DNA from: Pectobacterium polonicum
GTDB taxonomy: Bacteria > Pseudomonadota > Gammaproteobacteria > Enterobacterales > Enterobacteriaceae
DNA: 64,000 nucleotides
Direction: 5' to 3'
NCBI RefSeq assembly: GCF_005497185.1
Contig: NZ_RJTN01000005.1
Location: forward strand, 130,953 to 194,952
Below are positions 16,015-24,466 of this stretch, piece by piece. Each line of letters opens with the position of its first letter. Within the stretch, counting starts at the first letter, position 1. A program made the position numbers and the translations under genes. The notes under the pieces are model-generated. The model ran no database searches and was not told the origin of the DNA. It saw only the letters and a list, made by a program, of their open reading frames with translations.

Positions 16015-16391
16015 ATTTACAGCCTCAAATTCATTTTATGAAAGACTAACTAACGCAGTAAATATAACAAAGAAGTGCGATGCTTGCCGCCCTATAAATA
16101 TTTATCAATTAGGCTTTAGATGTAACAAATATTGTCAAATAGAAGCTATCATACTAATTACATTGAACTTTCCATTGTGACAGTTGGATTAAAAATAAAT
16201 TCACCACAGGGCGGTAAAACAGACAATTCTTAATTTCCCGCTCAGTTTGTATGCTAATTGTATTGAATGAAAAAAAACCAGTTAAATGATGCGTAAATAA
16301 AGGTCAATAAAAGTCAATTCATACCAGACAAATTGTTTACAATTGGATATGATAGCAACAGAATGTTATACCTGTTTTTAAGGCCAAAAGA
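16015..16391. other. ompX-rhtA divergent intergenic region
   Basis: A 377-base AT-rich region between two divergent genes, holding both promoters. No open reading frame or clear RNA gene could be recognised; an sRNA here cannot be excluded from sequence alone. Confidence 0.5.
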
Positions 16392-17273
16392 ATGACCTTA
16401 TTTCCCCACCGTTCATCATCATTCATCCCGGTATTGCTCATCATTATCTCGATGCTATCGATCCAAAGCGGAGCTGCTCTGGCCAAAAACCTGTTTCCGC
16501 TCATCGGTGCCACTGGCGTCACGGCGTTACGTCTGGGAATTGGGACGATCATTCTGTGCATCATTTTTAAACCATGGCGTATGCGCTTCAGTAGCAACCG
16601 TCTGCCGCTGTTGATTTATGGCATTACGTTGGGCGGTATGAATTTTCTATTCTATCTCTCGTTGCAGACGGTGCCGCTTGGCATTGCTGTCGCATTGGAG
16701 TTCACCGGCCCACTTGCCGTCGCTATGTTAGCCTCACGTCGGCCGATTGATTTTCTATGGGTCTGTCTTGCCGTTGCTGGGCTGTGGTTTTTATTACCGC
16801 TGGGCCACAATATCGGAAATGTTGATTTAACAGGTGCCGCCTACGCCATCGGTGCAGGCGCCTGCTGGGCGTTCTATATTCTATTTGGGCAAAAAGCAGG
16901 GGCAAATCACGGGCCAGGAACTGTTGCTATTGGCTCCTGTATTGCTGCACTGATCTTTTGCCCTATCGGTGCGTATTACGCGGAAAGCACGCTGTTTTCA
17001 CTCACGATACTCCCACTCGGCATTGCCGTCGCTATTCTGTCCACCGCGCTGCCCTATTCTCTGGAAATGGTGGCATTAACGCGTCTACCCGCCAGAACGT
17101 TCAGCACGCTAATGAGTATGGAACCCGCGATTGCCGCCTTATCTGGGATACTCTTCCTCGGCGAACACCTCTCATTCATACAGTGGATGGCGCTGATATT
17201 TATTATCACCGCATCACTAGGCGCAACGTTGACAATAAAATCAGCAGAGGTACGAAAGGAAGAGAGAACTTAA
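16392..17273 (+). CDS. rhtA: Threonine/homoserine exporter RhtA
   Basis: A 293-residue inner-membrane protein with ten hydrophobic segments in two EamA repeats. Typical features are SIQSGAALAKNLFPLIGATG at the start, GMNFLFYLSLQTVPLG, and the second-repeat signature TFSTLMSMEPAIAALSG. E. coli RhtA exports threonine and homoserine. The order ompX - rhtA - dps - glnHPQ is conserved with E. coli, which supports the assignment. Its stop overlaps by four bases the stop of the convergent kinase-like gene, which is inserted here relative to E. coli. Confidence 0.95.
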   Translation: MTLFPHRSSSFIPVLLIIISMLSIQSGAALAKNLFPLIGATGVTALRLGIGTIILCIIFKPWRMRFSSNRLPLLIYGITLGGMNFLFYLSLQTVPLGIAVALEFTGPLAVAMLASRRPIDFLWVCLAVAGLWFLLPLGHNIGNVDLTGAAYAIGAGACWAFYILFGQKAGANHGPGTVAIGSCIAALIFCPIGAYYAESTLFSLTILPLGIAVAILSTALPYSLEMVALTRLPARTFSTLMSMEPAIAALSGILFLGEHLSFIQWMALIFIITASLGATLTIKSAEVRKEERT

Positions 17274-17821
17274 ATAGAATGCGTACTTATTTCCTCGGGA
17301 AAATGTTGCAGAAAAGTCTCACATTCCTGAGGTGAACGCAGAATGATAAAACGGATATGGCGATAGCGAGGGTCAGCTAAATCCGCCAGATACCGTTTTC
17401 GGTTTCTTGAATAGGTTTTTATCGTCCAGAGGATAATCGAATCTCGGCTAAAGAAACTGCGAATAAAGGACTCTTTATTGCCCGTTCCGCTCCAGAGCTC
17501 CTCTTTGTGCCATGCCCGAAGATAAGCGCGCCGCATCGCCTGAAAAAGCGTGCGGGTAAAACAGTAATCGACCCAAATCACGACATCAACATTGCGCCAT
17601 TTAATATCTCGCGTTCGGTTATAGTTGCCATCCAGTACCCAACTGTCTGGCTCCAGCGCGTTTTCAAGCCGTTGAAAGAAGTCGGCATCCGTTCTTCCTT
17701 GCCAGTCGCTCAGCCAAAACAACGCATCCATTTCAACGTAGGGTACATCCAACTTCTCAGACAAACGACGAGCGAGCGTAGATTTTCCACTTCCGCTAGT
17801 ACCAATAAGATTGATTCTCAT
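17270..17821 (-). CDS. P-loop kinase-like protein (FlaR/adenylate kinase-like)
   Basis: A 183-residue P-loop protein beginning [20 protein letters not shown], with Walker A GTSGSGKST at residues 7-15. Following motifs are VPYVEMDALFW, SWVLDGNYNRTRDIKW and VVIWVDYCFTRTLFQAMRR, the pattern of the adenylate-kinase-like proteins annotated as 'DNA topology modulation protein FlaR' or AAA family. C-terminal RHIRFIILRSPQECETFL contains the expected final strand. Phosphorylation of an unknown small substrate is the likely activity. It is placed between rhtA and dps, where E. coli has no gene. Confidence 0.8.
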   Translation of the reverse strand: MRINLIGTSGSGKSTLARRLSEKLDVPYVEMDALFWLSDWQGRTDADFFQRLENALEPDSWVLDGNYNRTRDIKWRNVDVVIWVDYCFTRTLFQAMRRAYLRAWHKEELWSGTGNKESFIRSFFSRDSIILWTIKTYSRNRKRYLADLADPRYRHIRFIILRSPQECETFLQHFPEEISTHSI

Positions 17822-18131
17822 TCTTCATAACGCCTTTAATAACACATTATATGCTTTAAGAAAAAACAAGAGAATAATAACTATTTTCACCTCAGTAGTA
17901 ATGATATTTATCAATATGTGTACTTGTGTTGCATGGACAATATAAAATATTTCCATCACTCGTCATTTACACATTATTGATATCAGATAAATCCTGACTA
18001 CAAATAGCCATAATATCGTTATGCTGTGGCTATTCATTTGATAGGCAATTCTTTTCAATATTACTTTTTATCGCTGTTATAATTAATCACGTTAAACAGT
18101 CAGATTATGAAATTAAAGAGAGGATAATATT
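17822..18131. other. dps upstream region
   Basis: This 310-base AT-rich region lies between the divergent kinase-like gene and dps. It ends with AGAGAGGA, a strong ribosome site for dps. It should carry the stress-responsive dps promoter; no specific regulator site could be assigned by eye. Confidence 0.5.
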
Positions 18132-18635
18132 ATGTCTACTGCCAAACTCGTGAAATCAGCACCGTCCGAACTGCTTTACACTCGCAATGATTTGGACGAT
18201 AGCGTTAAGACCTCGACGATCGCACTGTTAAACCAACTGGTTGTTGATTTTATCGACCTGTCGTTGATTACCAAACAGGCGCACTGGAACATGCGCGGTG
18301 CAAATTTTATCGCCGTTCATGAAATGCTGGACGGCTTCCGTACCTCGATTATTGATCATCAGGATACCATCGCCGAACGCGTCGTGCAGATAGGCGGTGT
18401 TGCGTTAGGTACTGTGCAAATTGTCGGTAAACAAACTTCGCTGAAAAGCTACCCGACTAACATTCATAGCGTTCAGGATCATCTAAAAGCGCTGGCCGAG
18501 CGTTATGCCATTGTCGCGAACAACGTTAGACATGCTATTGGTAAAACGGAAGATGAGGCCTCTGCGGACATTCTGACCGCGGCATCACGCGATCTGGATC
18601 AGTTCCTGTGGTTTATTGAAGCCAATATTGAATAA
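18132..18635 (+). CDS. dps: DNA-protection ferritin-like protein Dps
   Basis: A 167-residue Dps. The lysine-containing N-terminus [20 protein letters not shown] binds DNA in E. coli. The ferroxidase centre residues are visible in [12 protein letters not shown] (His) and [17 protein letters not shown] (Glu and Asp of the dimer interface). Dps forms dodecamers that store iron, quench peroxide and compact DNA in stationary phase. Length and sequence match the enterobacterial protein. It is monocistronic, followed by its own terminator, in the conserved order before glnHPQ. Confidence 0.97.
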   Translation: MSTAKLVKSAPSELLYTRNDLDDSVKTSTIALLNQLVVDFIDLSLITKQAHWNMRGANFIAVHEMLDGFRTSIIDHQDTIAERVVQIGGVALGTVQIVGKQTSLKSYPTNIHSVQDHLKALAERYAIVANNVRHAIGKTEDEASADILTAASRDLDQFLWFIEANIE

Positions 18636-18663
18636 TTTGCGCTATCGTCCCGCGAACACTCGC

Positions 18664-18686
18664 AAGGCTGCTCAGGCAGCCTTTTT
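18664..18686 (+). terminator. dps terminator
   Basis: AAGGCTGC and GCAGCCTT form an 8-bp perfect stem with a TCAG loop, followed by TTT, 28 bases after the dps stop. Confidence 0.9.
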
Positions 18687-19032
18687 ACTGCCGACTCCAT
18701 CCACTCAAGCGCCCTCTTTCTTCGTGTAATCCGCACAAACTACGCATTTTATCCGTTAAGACGCTCAAAAAATTAGCTTTTGCCTCCATTAATTGGCCAT
18801 AACGCCAATCAACGGTTGTTTCCCTCGTATAAATCAGTTAATCATAACAGCGCCTTGCCCAAGCGAATCGGAGATGAAAATTTCACCGCCTGCAAGGTAA
18901 TAAAATAAAAACAACAGGTTAAGCACAACGCATGATAATTGACCTAATGTTCTAATAGGTGTCACTTTCGTACTATGCTTAAAACGCCTGTAAAACAAAA
19001 AGCTCCCACAACTGCTAAATAGGAAGGATTTG
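18687..19032. other. glnHPQ upstream region
   Basis: A 346-base gap before glnH that must contain the promoter. In E. coli glnHPQ has a sigma-54 and a sigma-70 promoter; I could not find a convincing -24/-12 element here by eye. TACTAT near 18972 may be a -10 box. No gene was seen. Confidence 0.4.
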
Positions 19033-19779
19033 ATGAAATCACTACTTAAGGCCTCTTTGGCTGCATTGACGCTAATGATGAGCGTATCCAGCTATGCCGC
19101 TGAGAAAGAATTGATTGTCGCAACCGACACCGCTTTCGTCCCTTTTGAATTCAAACAAGGCGACAAATACGTCGGTTTTGACATTGACCTCTGGGATGCT
19201 ATCGCTAAACAGCTCAACCTGAAGTACACCCTGAAGCCAATGGACTTCGGCGGTATTATTCCTGCTCTGCAAACGCGTAACATCGATCTGGCGCTCGCAG
19301 GCATTACCATTACCGAAGAGCGTCAAAAAGCAATCGATTTCTCTGATGGTTACTACAACAGCGGCCTGCTGGTGATGGTCAAAGCGGACAATAACGACAT
19401 CAAAGGCGAGCAGGACTTGGCCGGTAAAGTGGTTGCGGTGAAGAGCGGCACAGGTTCCGTTGATTATGCAAAAGCCAATATCAAAACCAAAGATCTGCGT
19501 CAGTTCCCTAACATCGACAACGCCTATATGGAATTGGGCACCAACCGTGCTGACGCCGTGCTGCACGATACGCCAAATATCCTTTACTTCATCAAAACCG
19601 CAGGCAATGGCCAGTTTAAAGCGGTAGGTGATTCTATTAAAGCCCAACAATACGGCATCGCGTTCCCGAAAGGCAGCAACGAGCTGCGTGAAAAAGTGAA
19701 TGGCGCCCTGAAAACACTGCGTGAAAACGGCACTTATGCTGAGATCTACAAGAAGTGGTTTGGCGTAGAACCTAAGTAA
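19033..19779 (+). CDS. glnH: Glutamine ABC transporter substrate-binding protein GlnH
   Basis: A 248-residue periplasmic binding protein. The signal peptide [20 protein letters not shown] ends at YAA before [17 protein letters not shown]. The two-lobed family-3 fold is evident from [36 protein letters not shown] and GSGTVD-like [12 protein letters not shown]. It captures L-glutamine for the GlnP/GlnQ importer. The ATG at 19033 has AGGAAGG six bases upstream; a TTG one codon earlier is not the start. It heads the glnHPQ operon, with glnP 26 bases downstream. Confidence 0.97.
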   Translation: MKSLLKASLAALTLMMSVSSYAAEKELIVATDTAFVPFEFKQGDKYVGFDIDLWDAIAKQLNLKYTLKPMDFGGIIPALQTRNIDLALAGITITEERQKAIDFSDGYYNSGLLVMVKADNNDIKGEQDLAGKVVAVKSGTGSVDYAKANIKTKDLRQFPNIDNAYMELGTNRADAVLHDTPNILYFIKTAGNGQFKAVGDSIKAQQYGIAFPKGSNELREKVNGALKTLRENGTYAEIYKKWFGVEPK

Positions 19780-19805
19780 TTGCCGATTTAATCTGGAGAT
19801 ATTCC

Positions 19806-20465
19806 ATGCAGTTTGACTGGAGCGCCATTTGGCCTTCTCTGCCCCTCCTGATGGAAGGGGCAAAAATGACGTTGTTGATTTCTGTGCTGGGTCTGCTTGG
19901 CGGCCTGGTGATTGGCGTGGTCGCGGGTTTTGCTCGCGCCTACGGCGGCTGGTTTTCCAGCCGCATTTCGCTCGTTTTTATTGAAATTATTCGCGGTACC
20001 CCGATCGTTGTGCAGGTGATGTTTATCTATTTCGCCTTGCCGATGATTTTCACATCTGTGCGGATTGACCCTTTTGCCGCCGCCGTGGTGACCATCATGA
20101 TTAACTCCGGTGCGTATATCGCGGAAATTACTCGCGGTTCGGTATTATCCATTCATAACGGCTTCCGTGAAGCGGGTCTGGCACTTGGGCTGTCTCGCCG
20201 CGCGACGTTACGCCATGTGATTGCCCCACTCGCACTACGCCGCATGCTGCCGCCGCTGGGTAACCAGTGGATTATCAGCATTAAAGACACGTCACTGTTT
20301 ATTGTTATCGGCGTGGCTGAACTCACGCGTTCAGGCCAGGAAATCATCGCGGGCAACTTCCGGGCGCTGGAAATCTGGACTGCGGTTGCCATTATTTACC
20401 TGTGCATCACGCTGGTCCTCAGCTTTATTCTGCGTCGTCTGGAAAGAAGACTTAAGATTATATGA
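19806..20465 (+). CDS. glnP: Glutamine ABC transporter permease GlnP
   Basis: A 219-residue inner-membrane permease of the polar amino acid (HisM/GlnP) family with five hydrophobic segments. The signature [17 protein letters not shown] and the cytoplasmic EAA loop ([20 protein letters not shown]), which docks GlnQ, are present. It follows glnH closely and its stop overlaps the glnQ start in ATGA form at 20462-20465, so glnP and glnQ are translationally coupled. It forms the membrane channel for glutamine uptake. Confidence 0.97.
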   Translation: MQFDWSAIWPSLPLLMEGAKMTLLISVLGLLGGLVIGVVAGFARAYGGWFSSRISLVFIEIIRGTPIVVQVMFIYFALPMIFTSVRIDPFAAAVVTIMINSGAYIAEITRGSVLSIHNGFREAGLALGLSRRATLRHVIAPLALRRMLPPLGNQWIISIKDTSLFIVIGVAELTRSGQEIIAGNFRALEIWTAVAIIYLCITLVLSFILRRLERRLKII

Positions 20466-21184
20466 TTGAATTTAAAAACGTATCCAAACACTTTGGCAAG
20501 ACACAGGTCTTACACGATATCGATCTCACCATCGGTCAGGGTGAAGTTGTGGTCATCATCGGGCCTTCAGGTTCGGGTAAATCCACGCTGTTGCGCTGCA
20601 TCAACAAGCTGGAAGAGATTACCAGCGGCGAGTTGATTGTTGACGGCCTTAAAGTAAACGATCCGCGCGTTGACGAGCGTTTAATCCGTCAGGAAGCCGG
20701 GATGGTATTCCAGCAGTTTTATCTGTTCCCGCATCTTACCGCGCTGGAAAACGTCGCGTTCGGCCCTATTCGGGTACGCGGCGCGAGTAAAGCCGATGCT
20801 GAGAAACTGGCGCTGGAATTGCTGGCGAAAGTGGGCCTGTCAGAACGCGCGCATCATTACCCTTCCGAGCTTTCCGGTGGTCAACAGCAGCGTGTGGCCA
20901 TCGCCCGCGCTTTAGCGGTTAAACCGAAACTGATGCTGTTTGATGAGCCGACATCGGCACTCGACCCAGAACTGCGCCATGAAGTGCTGACCGTCATGAA
21001 AGATCTGGCCGAAGAAGGCATGACGATGGTCATCGTCACTCACGAAGTGGGCTTTGCCCATAAAGTGGCTTCACGTCTGATCTTTATTGATAAAGGCCGC
21101 ATCGCAGAAGATGGCGACCCGGAAACGCTGATTACAAATCCACCCAGCGACCGTCTGCGTGAATTCCTGCAACACGTATCTTGA
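20462..21184 (+). CDS. glnQ: Glutamine ABC transporter ATPase GlnQ
   Basis: A 240-residue ABC ATPase with Walker [10 protein letters not shown] at residues 34-42, the Q-loop [17 protein letters not shown], signature [15 protein letters not shown] and Walker [15 protein letters not shown] followed by the H-loop [10 protein letters not shown]. It powers glutamine import with GlnP and GlnH. Its length is exactly that of E. coli GlnQ. It is the last gene of the operon and is followed by a terminator hairpin. Confidence 0.97.
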   Translation: MIEFKNVSKHFGKTQVLHDIDLTIGQGEVVVIIGPSGSGKSTLLRCINKLEEITSGELIVDGLKVNDPRVDERLIRQEAGMVFQQFYLFPHLTALENVAFGPIRVRGASKADAEKLALELLAKVGLSERAHHYPSELSGGQQQRVAIARALAVKPKLMLFDEPTSALDPELRHEVLTVMKDLAEEGMTMVIVTHEVGFAHKVASRLIFIDKGRIAEDGDPETLITNPPSDRLREFLQHVS

Positions 21185-21191
21185 TCAACAA

Positions 21192-21207
21192 GGGGGCTTT
21201 CGCCCCC
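21192..21207 (+). terminator. glnQ / M3 peptidase terminator
   Basis: GGGGGC and GCCCCC with a TTTC loop lie eight bases after the glnQ stop and before the convergent peptidase gene. The T-run after it is short, and the hairpin is symmetric, so it may serve both convergent genes. Confidence 0.75.
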
Positions 21208-21235
21208 TTACTCTTACTCGCAATGTCAGCGAACG

Positions 21236-23101
21236 TTATGCCTGCGAACGCGGATATTCTCGTTCAATAAACGCCGCAAAATCCTGACACATCTTCTCGT
21301 CGCTCTGTTCATTATCCGCCAGCACGCGACTGCCATCGACCACGCGAATACGTGCGCCCAGATCGAAATCAGCAGCAGGCTGAGGACGACCCGCTGCCTG
21401 CGCCATCGTGCTTTCCGCCTGTTGCCAGGCTTCATCAACCGTCAGATTACAGGCCTGCGCCAGATAAGCGGGATTGAAGCCCTCACCGGTCAGGCTACGC
21501 AGCGTATCGTCATGACTTACGCTATTGCCTGGATGCCAATAGTGTTGTGCCAAATCAGGGCCGATAGCGGGGTTGTCTGTCAAATAGCCGTCGCGTTGCA
21601 GGAAATAGCTGCGCGTCTGCTCTACCGCCATCAGCGCCAGCAGATATCCTTGATAAGAGCACGCTGACTCCATAGACAACAAATGTGGAATCGCCAACGT
21701 CGGGCGCGGGCTACCGCTGATCCCCAAAATACGCTGCTCGGTATCGCGTGCCAGTTTAGTCATTGCTTCTGGCGTGCGCGCCTCCTCATCCCAAGAATAG
21801 AGCTGCCACTCAAAGTATGGCACCAACAGAATGTGTCGCTCATTGAAGGCTCGCATCGGTTGCTGTGTGCTGATATCTGCACGGATCAACTCGTCAGGAA
21901 TCACCTCTCCCTGCGCATTCTTTGCATAGCGTTTTAGCCAGTCGGCATCACCCAACAGGCTGTCGCAGAACATGGACTGTGTTTCAGCGTAGGCCATCGA
22001 CGTTGGTGGAAACTCCTGTGAAAAACAGGGAGCATTTTGCTTAATATTGGCAAAATGTGCGGCATGTCCACCTTCATGGAACAACGTATTAATACCGCTG
22101 GCGCCGCTACCAATTTGATCGGGTTTTGCCAAACTAGTGAAATTAATCCGTGCAGGAACCCATTTTCCGTCCTGTACAAATGGCGGCACCGGACCATGCA
22201 TAAAGCCGTTCTCGTATTTGCCTTTGCGCACCAGCAAATCAAGCTGCATTTCTGCACCGTTAAACCCGATACGCAAACGCTTAAAGCTGTTGAGCCAACG
22301 TTCAAGCGACGCAGAGAATGGGAAATAAGGGTCGAGCTGGCGCGTCACGTCCCCCGCGCTGGCATAGCGAATATTCCACGGTTGCAGCGCGTCTTCACCC
22401 TTTTCATCAGCCAGATTTTTTAGGCTACGGGCATTTGCTTCACGGGTCTGCTCTTCGAAAGGATCGAGGATGGCAAAAAGCTGCTCCGGCGTCATCCGCT
22501 CCGTCTTGTTGACCTTATAGTCAAAATAGTTCCGGTAGCCCATCTGACGGGCAAAGCGGTTACGCAGTGAAATCAGCTCAGGAAAACCGTTCTGCAACAA
22601 CCACTGTTCGAGATCGCGCAGCGCCTGCTGAGAACTGTGACGATAGGCTTCCGTATCATTGGTCGCCTGATTGGTCAGCAGTTCTCCGAGCGAGGCGGAA
22701 ACGCGTTCTCCTTTGGCATCCAGATGCGTCATCTCATAAGATTTACGCTTGGCGTATAGCGCGCTTTCTGCCGCAATAATCTCGTCCATCAGCGCCTGAG
22801 CCTGCGGATCTTCAATCACATTACAGTCAAAAAACCGATACCAGCCTTGCAAACCGTGTAACAGCGCCTGTTGTTCATCACGCGGGCTGTTTTCCAGTGT
22901 TGCAATATGGGTTCTCAGCTCAGCCAGACGCTGCGGCTGTGAAATAAAGCGCTTATACGCACTTTCTGCGGCGGAGAAACGCTCAGACACCTCATCGTTG
23001 CCCGTTCCCATATACAGTTGCCAAAACAGTTCTTCTTTCGCCTGATGGACCGCGAGATAGTCACGATTCAATGCGTCAAAATAGTCCGCTACCTGTTGCA
23101 T
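21236..23101 (-). CDS. M3-family metallopeptidase (oligopeptidase F-like)
   Basis: A 621-residue cytosolic zinc metallopeptidase. The active-site motif HEGGH (in NTLFHEGGHAAHFA) at about residue 360 provides the two zinc ligands and the catalytic Glu; the third ligand is expected in the downstream AYAETQSMFCDS. The long helical N-terminal region fits the M3/PepF fold that encloses short peptides. The ATG at 23101 (MQQVADYFDALN) is chosen for its GAAGGAAT ribosome site; an open frame upstream to 23182 is not supported. It probably degrades oligopeptides. It is inserted between glnQ and ybiB compared with E. coli. Confidence 0.88.
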   Translation of the reverse strand: MQQVADYFDALNRDYLAVHQAKEELFWQLYMGTGNDEVSERFSAAESAYKRFISQPQRLAELRTHIATLENSPRDEQQALLHGLQGWYRFFDCNVIEDPQAQALMDEIIAAESALYAKRKSYEMTHLDAKGERVSASLGELLTNQATNDTEAYRHSSQQALRDLEQWLLQNGFPELISLRNRFARQMGYRNYFDYKVNKTERMTPEQLFAILDPFEEQTREANARSLKNLADEKGEDALQPWNIRYASAGDVTRQLDPYFPFSASLERWLNSFKRLRIGFNGAEMQLDLLVRKGKYENGFMHGPVPPFVQDGKWVPARINFTSLAKPDQIGSGASGINTLFHEGGHAAHFANIKQNAPCFSQEFPPTSMAYAETQSMFCDSLLGDADWLKRYAKNAQGEVIPDELIRADISTQQPMRAFNERHILLVPYFEWQLYSWDEEARTPEAMTKLARDTEQRILGISGSPRPTLAIPHLLSMESACSYQGYLLALMAVEQTRSYFLQRDGYLTDNPAIGPDLAQHYWHPGNSVSHDDTLRSLTGEGFNPAYLAQACNLTVDEAWQQAESTMAQAAGRPQPAADFDLGARIRVVDGSRVLADNEQSDEKMCQDFAAFIEREYPRSQA

Positions 23102-23187
23102 GCTATTCCTTCTCTCTTCAAATGACAGCCGTCTGGCTGTGTGAAGTGGCGCGGTAATTCGCGCCCAATTCCGCCTCGGCAAACCAA

Positions 23188-24156
23188 TCAGCCAAGGCGT
23201 TTCTTAATCGTGGCGACAGCCTGTTCCATGGTGGCTGCTTCGCCAGCAGCCACCAGACAGCACGCCAATTGCAGACGAATCGCCTGTGGGATGGCAATTT
23301 CGCCCGTCAGGCACTGTACCGTCCAGCGCGCCGTGGTTGCAGCATCCTTCGCAATAGGCAGAGCGTCGGGCGCGACGCTGATCTCCTGACGCAGTTGCAG
23401 CACTTTAGTATGTTGCTGATGAATAAAATGAATTTCCGGGCAGCGCTGCGGATTGGCATAAACCTCGCCCTCTGTACCGTGCATCAGAAGCGCACGCCCG
23501 TTGATGTCATTAAAAAACGTCCCCACGCGGGAAACATACTCAGGATGGGAAACGCTGGCAACGCGCAGCGCGTCGCTTTCACCAAATGGCGTCGCCACCT
23601 TGGCTAGCGTATGGCTACTGTTACGCACCCCCATACGCCAACGTAACTGTAGCTGGCGATCGATGGCTGGACACAGCACAGAGACGGGAATAAATACCGG
23701 ACTGCCGTTATCAAGCTCCTGCTGAGCCTGCCCAGCGTTCTCCGCAATCGTCACGCCGAGATGACGTAAAATCTCCGCGCTGGTAACACGAGTCGGATCG
23801 TCACTTACGCCATGCACAACCACTGGAAAACCCAGTTTTGCCAGCAGCAGCGCCAGCAGCGGCGTCAGGTTAGCTTGCCTCCGAGCACCGTTATAGCTAG
23901 GAACCACGATGGGCATAGGAAAGCCCGCAGGCGGGGTCAGGCGCAATACATGCTCATTCATTGCCTGATAAAACCCCAACATCTCGGCTTCCGATTCGCC
24001 TTTGATGCGAAACGCAATCAACAGCCCACCGAGCTCCAACTCCGGCACGTCACCGTGCAGCATCGCGCTATACAGTTCATAAGCCGTTGCCTGATCGACA
24101 TCACGCGCATGATTTTTCCCGCGCCCAACTTCTTTGATAATTTTGGTGTAATCCAT
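23188..24156 (-). CDS. ybiB: DNA-binding TrpD2-like protein YbiB
   Basis: A 322-residue protein of the anthranilate phosphoribosyltransferase (TrpD) fold: an N-terminal helical domain (IIKEVGRGKNHARDVD) followed by an alpha/beta domain with VVVHGVSDDPTRVTSAEIL. E. coli YbiB (TrpD2) binds nucleic acids nonspecifically and is not a biosynthetic enzyme. The start ATG has GAGAGG just upstream. In E. coli K-12 ybiB follows dinG directly; here dinG is about 23 kb upstream on the same strand, beyond the tailocin and protease operons. Confidence 0.93.
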   Translation of the reverse strand: MDYTKIIKEVGRGKNHARDVDQATAYELYSAMLHGDVPELELGGLLIAFRIKGESEAEMLGFYQAMNEHVLRLTPPAGFPMPIVVPSYNGARRQANLTPLLALLLAKLGFPVVVHGVSDDPTRVTSAEILRHLGVTIAENAGQAQQELDNGSPVFIPVSVLCPAIDRQLQLRWRMGVRNSSHTLAKVATPFGESDALRVASVSHPEYVSRVGTFFNDINGRALLMHGTEGEVYANPQRCPEIHFIHQQHTKVLQLRQEISVAPDALPIAKDAATTARWTVQCLTGEIAIPQAIRLQLACCLVAAGEAATMEQAVATIKKRLG

Positions 24157-24324
24157 GCTGGCCTCTCATTTGCGGCGACACAGTAAAGAACTTATCAATG
24201 AAAATAACATGTTTACCGAGTTTCTGGTCACTCTGGCGCAGAGGAAATTGCTATCGCGCGGCTTTTTAGCCAATGACGGGAATGTGCACGTCATAGAGGT
24301 ATCAATACTGTCCGCCTGGCTGCG

Positions 24325-24363
24325 AAAAAAAAGGGTATGTGCCGCACGATAAGCGCGGCACAT
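24325..24363 (-). terminator. Terminator at the end of the tailocin structural operon
   Basis: ATGTGCCGC at 24337-24345 pairs perfectly with GCGGCACAT at 24355-24363. Reading the minus strand the stem is followed by ACCC and eight U. It lies about 100 bases after the fibre gene and before ybiB. No gene was seen in the rest of 24157-24466. Confidence 0.85.
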
Positions 24364-24466
24364 CCTGCTCAATAAATTAAACGTTTACACTGTTATTCAT
24401 ATTGAAAACAAACTACAAAATTAGGTGCTACTCGTTTCTATTAGCAGTTATCCAATTTAGACACTA

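Noticed and set aside
18687-19032. Sigma-54 promoter for glnHPQ
   Set aside because: No TGGC-N8-TTGC type element was convincing by eye, so it is not listed as a feature.
19072-19863. 263-codon minus-strand frame opposite glnH
   Set aside because: It is the complement of a clear glnH gene and has no family resemblance.
24155-24352. 65-codon frame between ybiB and the fibre gene
   Set aside because: It runs into the tailocin terminator hairpin and has no ribosome site.
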